Of a stretch of 64,000 nucleotides of DNA, positions 12,941-26,200 are shown in pieces; the first letter of the stretch is position 1; each line of letters begins with the position of its first letter. The DNA lies in contig KB297637.1 in assembly GCA_000328365.1 (NCBI GenBank), positions 68,279-132,278 of the forward strand, written 5' to 3'. Origin of the DNA: Capitella teleta (lineage: Eukaryota > Annelida > Polychaeta > Capitellidae). Both the position numbers and the translations under genes were made by a program. The notes beneath the pieces are model-generated. The model ran no database searches. It worked only from the letters and a program-made list of their open reading frames with translations, and had not been told where the DNA came from.

Positions 12941-13710
12941 CGAATGTTGTTCGAAAGGTTCTCAGCCTAAAGTAGAAGGCGCAATACCAGAGACGTGAAA
13001 TTTAAAGTTTAGATAGATGTCAAAGCCTTATTTTGGATGCCAAAAGTTAAACTTGTGGGCCTCTCATAACACTTTCCCAAATTCTCACAATATCTGATCC
13101 CTGATTTATTTATTACGTATACACGGCTTGTTTGTTGGCATTGCTGTGATGAAGATTTAAATTGAATTTCGACAATCATAAATTTGTTAATTAATTTGTT
13201 AATATGGATATTGTGCGGAGGTGCATAAGAAAATACCCACGCATAGTGATAATTAATTCGATAAGAAAGCCAGTCAGTCATGTGAAATAATCACTTCGCA
13301 ACATATATGATAATTTTTTATGCAATGTGAAAAATACGTAGACTTAGAGTATCTGTTAGTGTCTATTTTGCCTATCTGCTAATTTAGTTTAATATATATC
13401 ACTATGATTGTTTGTGTCTGATAATTCGTCCGAGTGACAAAATACTGGCTGTATTCATATATTTATGCATGGATGTGGATAATTATATCTCTCATATCTA
13501 AACCGAATCGTCTTGTGACTTAAAATTTACCGAAACGTAAAAATACAACCAAAGGATTGCGGGACACTTTTTCACATGACCGTTAGACTTACTTTGGATG
13601 ATTTCAATAAAACTTGGTACGAGTGCTCTCTTCTGGGCTTCATTTTATCATTTTATAATGATTTCATCAAAATGTTAGAAACACATGTATTTTGCATTGC
13701 TTTGGGCAGA
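12941..13710. mobile_element. Mariner-like non-autonomous element, copy B (3'-truncated)
   Basis: It starts after a TA with a terminus (CGAATGTTGTTCGAAAGG) close to that of copy A, and shares blocks with copy A (near 13020-13150) and copy C (TACTGGCTGTATTC near 13443; GTGCTCTCTTCTGGGCTTCA near 13622). The expected 3' inverted end is not found, so the end coordinate is approximate. Confidence 0.7.
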
Positions 13711-14515
13711 GATTCCCGGGGCCAGCCATTCTTAACTTATACAACGCCAGAATATTATACAATTACTAGTACATAATTATCAAATAGCCAGATACAAATC
13801 AGGCAATCAAAATCAAGCATTGAAATAGAAAACGATAGAGTGCCGAAACAAGACATGAGAGACTGCGATTTTATTGTCTTGGAACAATTTCATCCAACCA
13901 AAAAAATATATTTCTTGTTATGTACATTATATCCTGTTTGATTGTTTTCTGATCCGCATTGATTATCCCCAAAGACAATGAAATAGTCTGAAATATAATT
14001 ATCTTAGGATTCAAGTGAACAAATAAAGATAGTAAAGAGGGGAAGAGGAAATACGATAAAGACTGTTGGCGCCACCAGGGACAACCGGAAGTGGAAAGAA
14101 ATAGACCGGAAGTAAATTCCGAGAGAACAAGAAGGGATATGTTGCACCATCGACTCACTGGACGTTACACTAAAATGCGTTCTGATAAAACTGCTATGAG
14201 AATGAATACAAATCTCGTAGCTACAGAAGCCACAGAATAGCATAAAGTTAACAGAACGCATGTCATAGATATATTAATAAAATCATTAATTAAATAAATA
14301 AATAAATGCAATTCTTTGGGAATGTGCAAAAAAACTAAACTGTGGATTCAGACATAACATCATAGCTCACTCCTAAGTTAACCCACACCTGCCCCAATGC
14401 TAACTTCCAAGCTTATATACTCAACACCTGTTTCTGAAATTGACAACGAATAAATAAGTTTTGAAACACCGATTTCTTAGCGTGCGCTGATGTTACGGCA
14501 CTTCCGGTCTTCAGC
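13711..14515 (-). other. Probable 3'UTR of the PHM gene
   Basis: Downstream of the PHM stop on the minus strand, an AATAAA signal appears at 13871-13876 (TTTATT on plus). Overlapping minus frames of 85-95 codons are not convincing. A short (AAATA)n tract lies at 14287-14309. Confidence 0.45.
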
Positions 14516-17500
14516 TCACTGGGGTCGACCTTCGTCAAACGCGTATCGCGGAACTTCATATTCGCGTTGTGCAACCTCCGGATACTCGTCGTAAACACTG
14601 TTGGTGTCATACTGCGGAGAATTCTGGACGTTCAACTTGTCTAAGAGGAGCAAGAGTCGCATGTAATCCTCCACGGAGAGGTCTTCATTCGCTTCTTCTC
14701 CTTCATTCTCTTCTGCGGGAGCCTGGACTTTCGGAGCCTGAACCTCAGTCGATTCGATCGGTGACGACTCTCCAGGAATCACGCTGGCTTCGACAGGAGC
14801 GTTCTCCGGGTGGATCTCCGGCATGTCCGACCAGTGCCAGTGCGGGGGTCCGGGGGAGAAGCAGTAGCTCTCCTCCATCTGTTGCTGCCCTTTCACGTAG
14901 TACATGACGTAGAAATTGCACATCTCGTCATTCTGTGTCGATCTGCAAAATGATGACACTGAATTACGTGTATTAACGTACTCTTTCACGTCTCTTACCC
15001 AATTTTGACAACGCGATCCTCATCGCTGACCATAGTGCATCGAGCAGCCTGTAATGAGATAATAATAATATTAGATAAGTGTAAAAGTAATTAGAATAAT
15101 AAATTAGCACTTAATACTTCCAGTATTTAGTCAGTGAGGGGTAGTTAACTCACCATGTAATCGCCACTTCGAATCTGCATGCCAGGGTTTGTGATATTGT
15201 AGAACATCTGTTGAGGTAGAAATCAAGGTGAACATTGGAGTATGCCTCACACAGAGGTTAATGACCTGTGGCTTCTGGGGATCTTTGCGGCCAATCTCCT
15301 CCCATACACCATCACGGACCCTGTAGCCAGACACCACCTTGCCGTGGGTGTGAGCGTGCGTGCGGTAGGCGAAGGGGATGATGTCAAAGTTGTAGTCATA
15401 GGAACACGCAGTTTCCATGTACACAGTCGTGTGAGCGGGAAGTTCCCCGTTTGTGCCAAGGAGATAGACGCCGGCGCGGTTGGGCTGACTGCAGAATAAA
15501 CCAAATTTAGAAGAAAAAAATCACAATAAAACATTCTTACGGTTGTGCTGTGTGGATAAGGGTCACTCCGGAGTGATCCTTGGCGTTTTCTAAGAAATGC
15601 AAATATTGGTAAATTCAGAATTTTGAACGGACCAATGAGGATGAAGCAGGTCAAACCTGGGGGCAGGAATCGATGAACGTCCTTGTAATGCACCTGCAAG
15701 ACGATCCAAGGAATATCAGATTCTTCTCCAACTTTGAAGCCAACATCTGCAAATTAGCAACAGTGAGAGGAATCCCACATTACGTAAACTAATTTGCATA
15801 CCAGCCGGAAGTCGGAGTTCTGGAGCATCCATTCCCCAGGCGTAGATGATCTTCGCACCACTAGCACACACGGGTCCCATTTCGAAGTCGGGGATCGGGG
15901 CAGACATCTCTCCACAATTCCTTTGTATTTGGGAAGAAGAAGAGTTTCGGAGATGAAACATTGTTTGCTAACCAACCATGTTTTGTCGCTTTCGCCTGGT
16001 TCCTCGCAGCCATAGAGAAGCATGTGATGTGCGGTGGACATGTTAGCATGGGGAACAAAGCCGGCTGGAAGCATTATGCTCATGATACAAATTCAGTGAC
16101 GGCTAAAATAAGCCCTTACTCAGATATTTCGTGTCGCCCATCTTCATAGGGAAACATAAGTAGGTATCTTTCTGTAAGGAAAACGCAGAACATTACATCA
16201 AAAGAGGGAGTCTTGTGTGGGTTCCATGGCAACGCCCTAATCAAGCACTTGGGGCACGTACGACGCAGAATCCACGGGCAAATAGCAGCGTCTCTGATTT
16301 CCCGCCCTTTTGTGCGTAAAGCCATATCGGCCACTTGTTGATGAAGTCCTTAGTGCGCACAATGCAAACGTCTTAGTCGAAGGTCATCGGTCGCCATCAC
16401 GGTTGCTGAATTTGTCACGTATGCGTGATTGCGACAGAAGCATCCTGCTGCACGCATTACAACAATCTGGGGGAGTATCGTGCTTGTTGATGCTAATCAT
16501 ATATGCCCCCACCCCCACCCAGCCCTTCGTGCGTGGGAGGAAGGGGTTAAATGGAAGGGAGAGACTCCCTCAATAATATGGGTGCCATCTTGAGGCTCAT
16601 ATTGCCACCAAAAAATGAGTAAATGCACTGCCCTGAAGGTGGATGGCTTCGATGCTATAGACGTCAGGTGAAATAGCACCTGTCCATTACATGATTATTG
16701 TCGCATAGTAAAATGTACTATATCCTAGAATTGTGTAGACCACCACGTTCTCACAGCGACATCGACACACAACGAGTACATGTCATATACACATATAGAA
16801 CCACTGAATAATGTATAATTCCGAGAAAAAAATGAAGTGGTTTCAATGCTGAGTAGTGTCAATATCTGTTGTCTAAAAGGTATATGCTGATTACCCTTGA
16901 AGCAATCCAGGTGCGTCCTCATCCGGATCACACCTGCTGATTATACAAATAATTGTTACATAGATTCCTTGCAGTTCAAAAATTAGATCCGGTTTTAAGG
17001 GTACAAACTTAGAGCATAAATATCCTGTTTGCTCTGTCATCTCGGATAATCTGACACCTCTGGCAAACCACCCACTCCCCCTCCCCGGCGTTGCTTACTG
17101 CTTTGGAAACAACAAAGGGTCGCTTCAACCTCCCTGATCAAACTGAATGCCCTCATGAGGTCACCAAAGGACACCGTATCAATCGACGAGTGCTAGTCTT
17201 ATGACATAGAAACCCATGTATTGTGGATTAATCTCATCTCGATGCCCAATCACCCGATATCTGTTCATCATGGGACTGCAATTTCACACGAAACTGCCCG
17301 AACCAAGGTGGGCGGTTCTTTAGGTGTAGAATCGAAGGTGATAATAATTTTAAAAATCCACTTCTTCAAATCAACACGACAGAGAGGCTTTTGAAGTTGA
17401 GCCGTCTTTTGTTTCGTTTATGTCACACGATGCGTTAATCACTCTAGCTGCAAATATTCTGTACAACATGCTCAATTTCCACACAAGGTCGCAAGGCGTG

Positions 17501-19194
17501 TGCTGCTGTCTGTGTGATATACTGGGAGATCAATATTTGACCCTTAGTTTGGATGTTCTCTTAGGATTACATTATTGGAGGTAACACTATTTTATTGCTT
17601 TCGCGCCGGAAGAATCGCGGTTAATTCTCATAATAGCATTCTTTGTTATCATGCCGCCGCTTTTTACATCCGAGTGCATTTCAAGGGGAGAGACAACCAC
17701 CTCGCATAAAAACCCCGCGGATGAACAAGCGTGTTTGTTTGCCTTGATTGGCAGCGAAGCAAGTAGCAGATCTCCTCAAGCTGCGAGTGCAAATGCAATG
17801 CATTGATCATTTGCCTTTGTTTACACGAGGACAATTGCTCTATAAATAGCTCTCATTTCACGGAAGAATTGAGCAGGAAGGGAAGAGGGGGTTGGTTGCT
17901 ATGGCAACAAGGAATGGAGCTAACAATTTGAACTCTACCCGCTGTGTTGATTATTGCACAAATTAAATTATCTTACAAAAACATTGTTTTGCTTGATAAA
18001 CATATAGTTACCAATAGCCCCCTGTTTGTAGATTTTATGTTTTTTTTTTTTTTTTTTTTTTTTTATCAGTTTATCTAGTTAGAGAATTACCATCATGTTA
18101 ATTTACCATTTGTAAAATAACATCGTTGCTTATCACGTATTTTCTCTTGTGTTCAAATCTATACTCTGTTCTTCGGATAAATAATTAAGCGATTCCAGAC
18201 GCCTTCTTATATTTTATTAGACATCCTTATCAATTATTTAATTATTTCTTGTGTCAGAATGCAGCGATTGTAAATATTAGAGGTCGCCAAATCTAAAAGG
18301 ATTGTGATTAAAATGTATTTTACGAGCAAGTAAGCAAAGCTATGGGTACTTCATAAATACACTTATACAAACAAAATGCCTGTACGAAGAAATGAATCAT
18401 TCCGTGCACAATTTATTAAATAATTGAATCTCAATCAGATAGCCAAGAAAAACGACACTTTAATTAAATGCCTACGTGGAATTTCGATTAAATCGGATAA
18501 CATAGAGTGCTTCACGTCACAATCTTCCCCTTGTTAAACGGGAATCAAAAGAAGGGAATTCCCAGAAGCACTTACTAATATTTTATTGCATCGGAATCGA
18601 ATGAGACACAAGATGGATGATTCTTTCATGAGCAGCCATCACATCTGCCCGCGATTCCTTACTTTTACTGCACGTATTCATATTTTTCTCGTTCCTTGTT
18701 TTCTTGCGCACGTGCGTCCAAGCGAGCACAGTACACACGTAACGATATGTCACCACTGACAATTTTCTTTAAGACTGACTAATGGAATGGATTTTTTATG
18801 AAACTAATCACGCCAACTACTCATCATTGCCATGCGCAAGTGGGACATGGTGTCGCTGCTTTGTACAAAGAGTGCCCTCTAACCGGTTGAAACGTTGATA
18901 TAGCGTAGATTTATTGTTTTCTTAATGGTAATGTGGTTGATATAACGTTGACATAGCGTCAAATGAAAAACTATGGCACATATGAATGGCGTGTAATAAT
19001 TATAGCATAACACTTTAGACTGTAAAGGAATCTGCTGTTTTGAGTACAAAATATCCACTGACCACTTTAGGTTGGACGTCTGGCATGCGCAGTTCCAGTT
19101 CCTCTTCTCCATCTTCAAGCGGTCGAGCCAAGGTCAAGGTCAGACTCAAACTGACCAAGATGCAGGTCAAGATTCTGCCTTTGAGGTCAGCCAT
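14516..19194 (-). CDS. PHM: Peptidylglycine alpha-hydroxylating monooxygenase (stand-alone PHM)
   Basis: Ten exons join in frame: 19194-19066, 16171-16120, 16064-15977, 15920-15802, 15746-15657, 15589-15541, 15488-15266, 15207-15154, 15048-14999, 14942-14516 (426 residues). PHM hydroxylates the alpha carbon of C-terminal glycine in secretory-granule peptides using two coppers, ascorbate and O2. Exon 1 gives a signal peptide (MADLKGRILTCILVSLSLTL). The copper ligands are present: HHMLLYGC and LQVHYKD (CuH site), and THAHTHGKVVSG plus DEMCNFYVMYY (CuM site, two His and Met). The core ends near residue 330. About 90 acidic, proline-rich residues follow and end at DEGRPQ. No PAL lyase domain and no membrane anchor follow, so this is monofunctional. 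An in-frame upstream codon run to 19227 exists, but 19194 best places the signal peptide. Intron 1 is 2.9 kb; the rest are mostly 41-60 bp. Confidence 0.93.
16172..19065. other. PHM intron 1, no nested gene seen
   Basis: Nearly 2.9 kb between the signal-peptide exon and the first catalytic exon. Open frames are short and do not resemble proteins. A poly-T run lies at 18042-18064. Regulatory content is plausible for a neuropeptide-processing gene but cannot be shown here. Confidence 0.6.
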
Positions 19195-20940
19195 GGGCTG
19201 CCTGTTGAATGGACAATACCCATCCATGCTATTATTATGAGTGCAGATACATTGTATAAGGCAATCGACCTAAATGTGCAAAAGTGAGCGTAAGGGTTCA
19301 TTGAACTTCATTCCCATGCTAACATAATTCGGGATAATACGGTAGAATCGGATAACAAGTTAACTGCATCATGCAGCGGAGCATACCCCATATTACAGTT
19401 GATTCAATGCATGTCAGCCATTATTGCCGATCAGCTTTAAAGATAAACGGGAAATCGACATAATGAGCATATAAAGCACTAATAGACCAATCAGTGGCTA
19501 AGATACATTTGGTCATAATAATTGATACTAAAATACAATACATTAACACGAAAACACCCTTTTTAGTGTCCATTTTAGATTTTCTGCACACTATTCAGCG
19601 CCTTGTGTATGCAATCGACGGTCAATATATAATGACCACTGTTCTGTACATTAATATATATAATTATATTTCCATGAACAGACCTTTAATTATGGCTATA
19701 TGAGAAGAAGAGGCACACCTCAAAGACCAGAACAGTATAAACAGTCTTACCTGTTAGATATTATAGTCACTAATCAACTAAAGAAGTTAATATCTTGATT
19801 GTCAAAGAGATGTCTGTATCTCTCACTCGTAGCCAGCAGCGAAGTAGATTTCTCGGATCGTCACAGGTCCTGTCAATACTAGAAGGAAAGAGCCATGAAT
19901 ATGCAAATGAGCCTCGTCTTCATTCATTCGCCCCCGCAACTCTCACCAGCTAAGCTCCCAACTTGTTCCCGCTGAGCCAGTGACATCAGCATAATTTATG
20001 GGATGACGTCGGTAATAAATTATCGCGCCTGGAATAATGTCACCCGGAAAGTCGATACGGCGTTCCTAGAATGCTTGTTCAGGGCCGCGGTTGTGGGCGA
20101 TGGGATATGGTAATGTGGATTAGTGTCGATCTCTGCGTGCTTTGCAGCATGTGAGGACGCTGAATATTTTGCTCCATGGTCTGCATGCGGTGGAGGAGGC
20201 CTTTGGTATTTTAATTGCAGTTCTATTGACTGGAAATCACAAGTAACGAGTGTTCCAACGTAATGTTATATCTGATGAATGAGAAAATAAGTGGTGGTTG
20301 TGTTAATTAATCATAAGACAATGCTATGCGGTTAATTGCCAAGGTTCCTTGACTATTTGACTCCTAATCACGTTTGTGTATCTACGTAAGTGTCGGTCAT
20401 ATTTGGGGAATAAACGAATAACTATGCTAATAATGCATAATCATTACATAAATTCGTGGCCATTTCCTTTCCCCGCCACGTTACCATAGCAACAACGCGT
20501 TTAATCTCTGAAGATGACCATATAGGCTCCACTGCTGATCGATAAATGACTTTGAATAACAAAGAAATATAAAATAAATGTGCACGATTTCCCGTGTTTT
20601 AGCAACACAACGCACTCCTTCTTTTCAGTAGTGTGACTGAGACATGCAACGCATAATACCAAAGATAAACTAGCTTCAACTTTCTGAGCTGATAGACAAA
20701 TATTCCGGTAACTGCGGAAAAGAAAAAGGAAAAAAAAAAAAAAAAAGAAAAAAAAAGAAGAATGACCCGTTTTTGGAAAAGAAACCAATTGTAAGGTTGA
20801 ATGAAATCCCGAAGTGCCACGGGAACCCTGAAAAAATCACGTTATGAATCTCTCCTTGCAAGGATACCCTGATTTCTCAAGCACAGATTGCAGTCCGATG
20901 TGACATCGATGTGATAAGAAAACCTCCGATTCATAACTTA
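19195..20940. other. Intergenic region upstream of PHM
   Basis: No coding frame is supported. An A-rich tract at about 20724-20759 (with GAAAAA units) creates three spurious minus-strand frames. The stretch should contain the PHM promoter, but no core element is convincing. Confidence 0.5.
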
Positions 20941-20949
20941 GGGGCAAGT

Positions 20950-21335
20950 ACCAAATAACTCGGTCGGTTTGACCGGCTGACTGTAGTACCCTATATAAAG
21001 TTCTTTATATAGGATACTAGCTGACTGCAATCCTACATATGCCGACCGTGGGGGGCGAGGTCCCGGGTTCGAGACCCGATCAGGCCACGGGCGTTATGAT
21101 TGTGAATTTTAACTGTAATTAGTTTTAATTGTAATTTTTCGGTGACTGCAGTGCTGCCCAACTGCGTAACAAGGCCGGGTGCTGTGTACTACTGTCTCTG
21201 GTGGTTTGCAGGATAAAGAACCCATTTGAGATTTATCGATAAGAGTAGGGGAAAATCCCGGTCCCGAGCCTTCTGTTCTGGCGCCCGTATCATCCGAATG
21301 ATTTGGGTGAAGCCGTAAAACCCCATCATGGCATC
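20950..21335 (+). mobile_element. tRNA-derived SINE-like repeat, copy 1
   Basis: A pol III B-box (GGTTCGAGACC, 21066-21076) lies in the first third. The downstream body (GGTGCTGTGTACTACTGTCT; GGTTTGCAGGATAAAGAACC) is shared with 56500-56790, and its 3' part (TGGCGCCCGTATCATCCG...GCCGTAAAACCCC) recurs inverted at 60604-60657. Three copies in 64 kb indicate a dispersed short repeat. A clear A-box was not found. A perfect 11-bp-arm hairpin (CCTATATAAAG/CTTTATATAGG) sits at 20991-21014 near its 5' edge. Boundaries are approximate. Confidence 0.65.
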
Positions 21336-21561
21336 ATGTCTTCGATTCATAACTTTAACATCGCATGAAACTCTCAACAATATGATGCGATGGAGAACAA
21401 GCTACTCACTCGAAAAACAGCAATGATCACCATGCAACATCTTAGTGAGATTTGATGACCTAACTAGATCACCGCAAGGCATCGAAAAGAAAGTGTTTAA
21501 ATCTCATCGAAACCCAAAAGTCAATGAGAATAGATATAAAAGCAGTTGAATACATTTTCAG

Positions 21562-22372
21562 TAGACCTGAGAACCGTCGATTTCCGCCGCCCGCCGCCGC
21601 CGATTTTTGTTCCCGCCGAAGTCAGTCGATTTTTTTTAGCGCCGCCTAAAAAAAATCGGCGCGCCAATTTGCTAGACGTGTTTACAATCATAGCGCACTT
21701 TACTTCTTCTTTAGACTTAACTGAGCAGTACTGCCAATGATGTCCTTTTTGTGCATGATAATTTCAGTTTATACTTTTAACATGTTCAATTTTTCTTCTT
21801 TAATATTTTTCCAAGTCATTTGGCTGTTGGTTAGTAGTTAAGTAATTGATTTGTTTTTGTCTGTTGTGTTGCCTAATTTTTATTTGCTGTTAATTTTTAT
21901 TTGCTGTAATCCTTGCAAGATTTATGATATTTTTTTTTTTGATTTTTTTTTTTTTGGTATCAATTTATTTCTAGTCTGCTCTGTTGGCTAAAAGTCTTAT
22001 ATTTGCATATTTATTTTCTTTGCAGCAACTAAGTATTATTTGCCTCTAGTCTACTCAGTTACCTTTGTCGATTTATTGTTTTACTTGTATTTTTACTTTT
22101 ATTATATTTTTTTCCATTTTGCCGCTCACTTCGTGGTTTATAATACAGTTTTTTTTTTTTACACTTTGACTTGTTTTCTCTTTTCTCAATACATGTATAC
22201 TGTATGGTTTAATTACTGCCCATGTATGCAGCGATTACCATCGGAAAAATGTATCGCTAATATCAGATATCGATATTGTGGAAGTCAGTCAAAGTCAGTC
22301 ATTTTTTTGGCCAGTCAGTCATTTTTCTCATCAGTCAGTCATTTTTTTAAAAGTGACTGACTCTCAGGTCTA
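21562..22372. mobile_element. Non-autonomous DNA transposon with 8-bp target duplication (hAT-like)
   Basis: The ends are TAGACCTGAGA and TCTCAGGTCTA (perfect inverted repeats), flanked by perfect 8-bp duplications ATTTTCAG (21554-21561 and 22373-22380). The 811-bp body encodes no transposase. Near the left end are CCGCCG-rich runs and a 13-bp-arm hairpin (CGATTTTTTTTAG / CTAAAAAAAATCG). Near the right end are repeated GTCAGTCATTTTT units. Eight-bp duplications fit hAT (P-type elements also make 8 bp), but the terminus is not the usual CAGGG, so the family is provisional. Confidence 0.85.
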
Positions 22373-22825
22373 ATTTTCAGGAGTATATTTGTATATGTCA
22401 ACAACTTAAGAGGAACATTTTCTCAGAATAATGTAATTACACTATAATTATTTTAGATGCCAGACTTCCCTGGTAGCTGACGTCAGCTTCAGAAAGCTTC
22501 AAGAAAGGCAAAAATTACCACACTTCAATTGCTGTGTTTTTCCCTGTTGCGCGTGAAAGCCTTTGAAGTGAGTGCATGAGCAGTTCACCTGTGGTTTCAC
22601 TGAACTGTGGTTTTCAGTGCTGTGGGATTCGGCCTTCAGAGTTAAAAATTAAAATGTTGTAAAAACCACACAAAGATAAGATACATAAATAATTAGTTAA
22701 TCTGACATTTCATGCTGCTATTCCTATTATCTTTACTTTGATTTCTTCGATTTATTACCGGCAAAAACAGTGCACCCAACATTTGGCAATGTCTTTACTT
22801 TTGGTGCAAACAGGAGTACCACTAA

Positions 22826-22950
22826 GAAATCAAACTATTAACCTTCCTTTACTAAGGTTGACCATAAAAAAATCAATTATTAACCTTCCAATGCTATTGT
22901 TAGCCATTGGGAAATCACATTAACTTTCCAATGCTCTGGTTGGTGGTTGT
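22826..22950. repeat. Short tandem repeat, about 43-bp period, three degenerate units
   Basis: Three successive blocks begin with ATCA.. and carry ATTAACCTTCC or a variant, then a GTTG or GTTAG motif. Units differ at many positions, so the array is old. No function is visible. Confidence 0.5.
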
Positions 22951-23261
22951 TTAAGAGTTTAATTCTCACTAACAAGTCTGGTGATTATAACAATAAAGGC
23001 AATTACAAACATTAAAGAATAATAAAGATGTTTCCAATGCAAACCATAAAAATACACATAAATAATGATTTTAAAAAATCCATAAAATTTCATGCATGAA
23101 TTTATAACAAAAATTATAACATAAAAAATGTGCCCTCTAAATAGAATGATACACTGGGGTCAATGCTAACGTTATTACTCGTTATTTGTAATCATAGCAT
23201 TGGTACATGCTTCCAGATAAATATCCTTGGATAATAAATAAATTCAAATCAATGAGATGAG

Positions 23262-26200
23262 TCACGCTGAGGCCAGAGGTGCCACTCTGGCAATCGGCCG
23301 AGAGCCACGAGAAATTGAGTTGAGAAAGTCAAAAGGTTGTGGGTCAGCAGGAGGAGTAGGTCCTTCCTCTTCGTCTCCAAAGTCTGTGTTCCAAGGCTGA
23401 TGCTTTTCAATAGAGAACGGACAGTCTTTCCATTTCAATATGGTAGGCTTGTTTTCATAATCAATGACGGTGAATTTTTCGATCTTTGGAAGTGGATACA
23501 CCGTATTTTGATAGAGACACAGTGGGCCCCAGAACTGGTCGCAACCCTTGGTCTTGCAATACATTTTGCCCACCTGGAACCACCATGGCCAGCACTCCTT
23601 GCTGGGCTCGGGTTCAATTTTGACCATTTCTGGCAAGAAGTTGTTGCCAATCACCACGTGGTGGTTTCTGTTGATCTTGCGCAAGTCGTCCGAGGGGATG
23701 GCGGGGGTGCTGCACTTCCCACACAACAAATAGTGGTCCCTGCCTTGCTCCATCAGCCTCTTCTTCTCCTTCTTGCGTTCCTCTTCCTCGGCTCTTTCTG
23801 CCTTCAAATTCATTAGCAGAGTTTGCTTCTCTGATTCGCGAGCACTTAGAAAATCTCGACGCGACATGGCTAGTAATTTCAACAGGGCTTCGTTGTGCAA
23901 GGTCTCGTTCATTTTATTTTTATGTTCTTGTGTGATTTGCTTCGCTGTGGCCAAGACAGTGTAGGTTGCGTCCTCTTTTCTGGCTCTCCCTTGTGGATCA
24001 AACAATGTCAACAAGTTGGATTTGAATCACCGACACTCACCTCTAGCCTGCGTGCCTCCAATCGTATCAGAAGGGAAGTTGTAGCGGATGACATTATCGC
24101 AGGCTTGAACGTCGATTCCCTCCTGAAGCAGCGAAGTCGTGAATAGAACTTGGCAGTCACCCTCTCTGAACTCCTGGATGACCTCAGTTTGTTCATGCAC
24201 GGTCAGACCTATTTATGGAGCCATTTAAATATTGAAATTGTAAATCAAATCACTCACCATTTGTATCGGCAGGGGCATTTGATCCGGTCAGAAAGGCAGG
24301 TTTCAACTCGCACAAGTCAGGCGTGTTCTTGGCCCACTCTGCCAAAGCGGCGCATACCACACGCGTCCGGCAAAACACCAAGCAGCGCATGGTCAATCCA
24401 GGCCTCTTCCTTTTTAAGATGTGCTCTTTCACAACAGACAACCAAGGATTCTCGTTTACAGGGTCCTCACAGTACTGCTCAATTTCATTCCGCTCGTCTG
24501 TAAACATTTGAAACGGCTTTTATTGGTTTGTTTTGCTTTCAACAGTCCTACCAATGAGAAGATTGGCGAGCATTAGATTTGTGTCGGGCTCTTTTAACTT
24601 CACGAGTCGTTCAGTCTTCCTGGCGAGGTACCGCCAAGCATCCATTGTACGGCATTCTTGGTTGATCATGAGGGAATTGTTGTAAATATCCAGGTAGTCC
24701 GTGCAAGCGACTAAGTCACGCTTGACATCCACATCCTCAATTCTGCTGATCAGTTTCCGGGTGATCGTTCGATGCCATTGCGTATACATAATTTCGCCTT
24801 TTCTCGCTCGTGGAGTGAGGTCGACGGCAATATGGTGCTGACATTTTACTATGGTCATTTCTGTAAAAAAAAAAATAATCTAAGAGGGGTGAACATATGC
24901 AAGCTAAGAAACCAACGGGGATGATATTTCTTCATTTCACCCTCAATGTCTTTCATGATTTTCTGGATGGTGTTAGTAAACCAATTGTTTCCACTGCTCC
25001 GAAGTTCAATGATTACTACAAAAGAAGATTTTAAGTTTCGGAATTCTTTGTCAGCCCAAAGCACTCACTCTCTTCTGGTTTGTTGCAATAGAGACCTAGC
25101 TCTTTCTTGTTCTCTTCCACCATCACTAACTGGGCATCCATGTTGGCTAGCAGTTTCAGAATATGCGTCACTGCTGCCTCAACATTTTTGCTTGTGATGC
25201 GGACGGACGCTGTCATGCCAATGATCTGGAAATGGGATTCATGATTCTTGGAACAAAGGACCACATCCAACTGATGGCTTTGTGTTTTTAGCTTACAGTA
25301 TTTGGTGTCGTGTTAAAGATCAACCTTAATGTCCGATATTACTCAGGTGTTTAATTCACGAAATAAACACCCTAATTAATCCTTCCACTGCAAAATAATA
25401 ATCACCTGACATCATTATCATTATACGAAAAAAAAACAAAAAAACACACACACACAAACAGGGCATATTCAGTGGTTCTGATTCTCCAGCCAAATCGGTT
25501 TGGTTCATATATCTTCCGCTAGTGGAGCTGCGAATGACGTCATATAAGACCCCGGGAATTCCGCATCAGAAAAGATTGCTACGATACCGGGTCAACACAA
25601 ACGATTCGGCTTCGTCGCCTCGAGTTGGAAAATGATAATATATCATTAATAGGTGTTATAGGGTAAATAACTTTTCATTCACAAGACATTTAAAATGAAT
25701 AATTCTCACTCAATTCAACAATAAAAACAGTTACAAAACAAAATAATTGAGTATTTTTGCCAATTTATGTGCAATATGTAGTTGGATATCATGGAAGTAA
25801 ATTCACCCCATTCCAATCTGAATGATTATAGCATTATGCTTATTATGCTTTTGCGTTGGTGTTACAAGCATTAGGGTTGTAATTGAGCAAATTCGTTGAT
25901 GTGTTCAACATTAAATGGAATTGTGAGTTTGTCGATAAAACTTTAGTACCCTAGGGTTCATGGTGGGGTCTTATGACGTCATAAGACCCCGGAGAGAGTG
26001 GGGTAGGAGACTTTGGCTATTATTATAATCATCTCACTAAAATAATAAGCATTTTGAAGCCGCAGATGGCCCAAAATGACAATATATATGTCCTGTGCCC
26101 GAACCAAGGCTTTCAGTTTCAGTTTTCACTTGTGTTGACCTTAAAAGAAGCATCTAAACCCACCCGAGGCCTCTGGTCGGCATTGAGATCCAGATGGTAG

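Noticed and set aside
14004-14261. 85-codon minus frame downstream of PHM
   Set aside because: No similarity and lies in the likely PHM 3'UTR.
16083-16120. 17-bp intron in PHM between 16120 and the first TTTTAG
   Set aside because: Too short to splice and leads to a stop. The acceptor cttccag before 16064 gives a 55-bp intron in the right phase and restores the family sequence.
20501-20861. Three overlapping minus-strand frames rich in F and S
   Set aside because: They arise from an A-rich tract read as poly-Phe; no start context or similarity.
21066-21076. tRNA gene at the B-box GGTTCGAGACC
   Set aside because: No acceptor stem or A-box pairs with it; better explained as a SINE.
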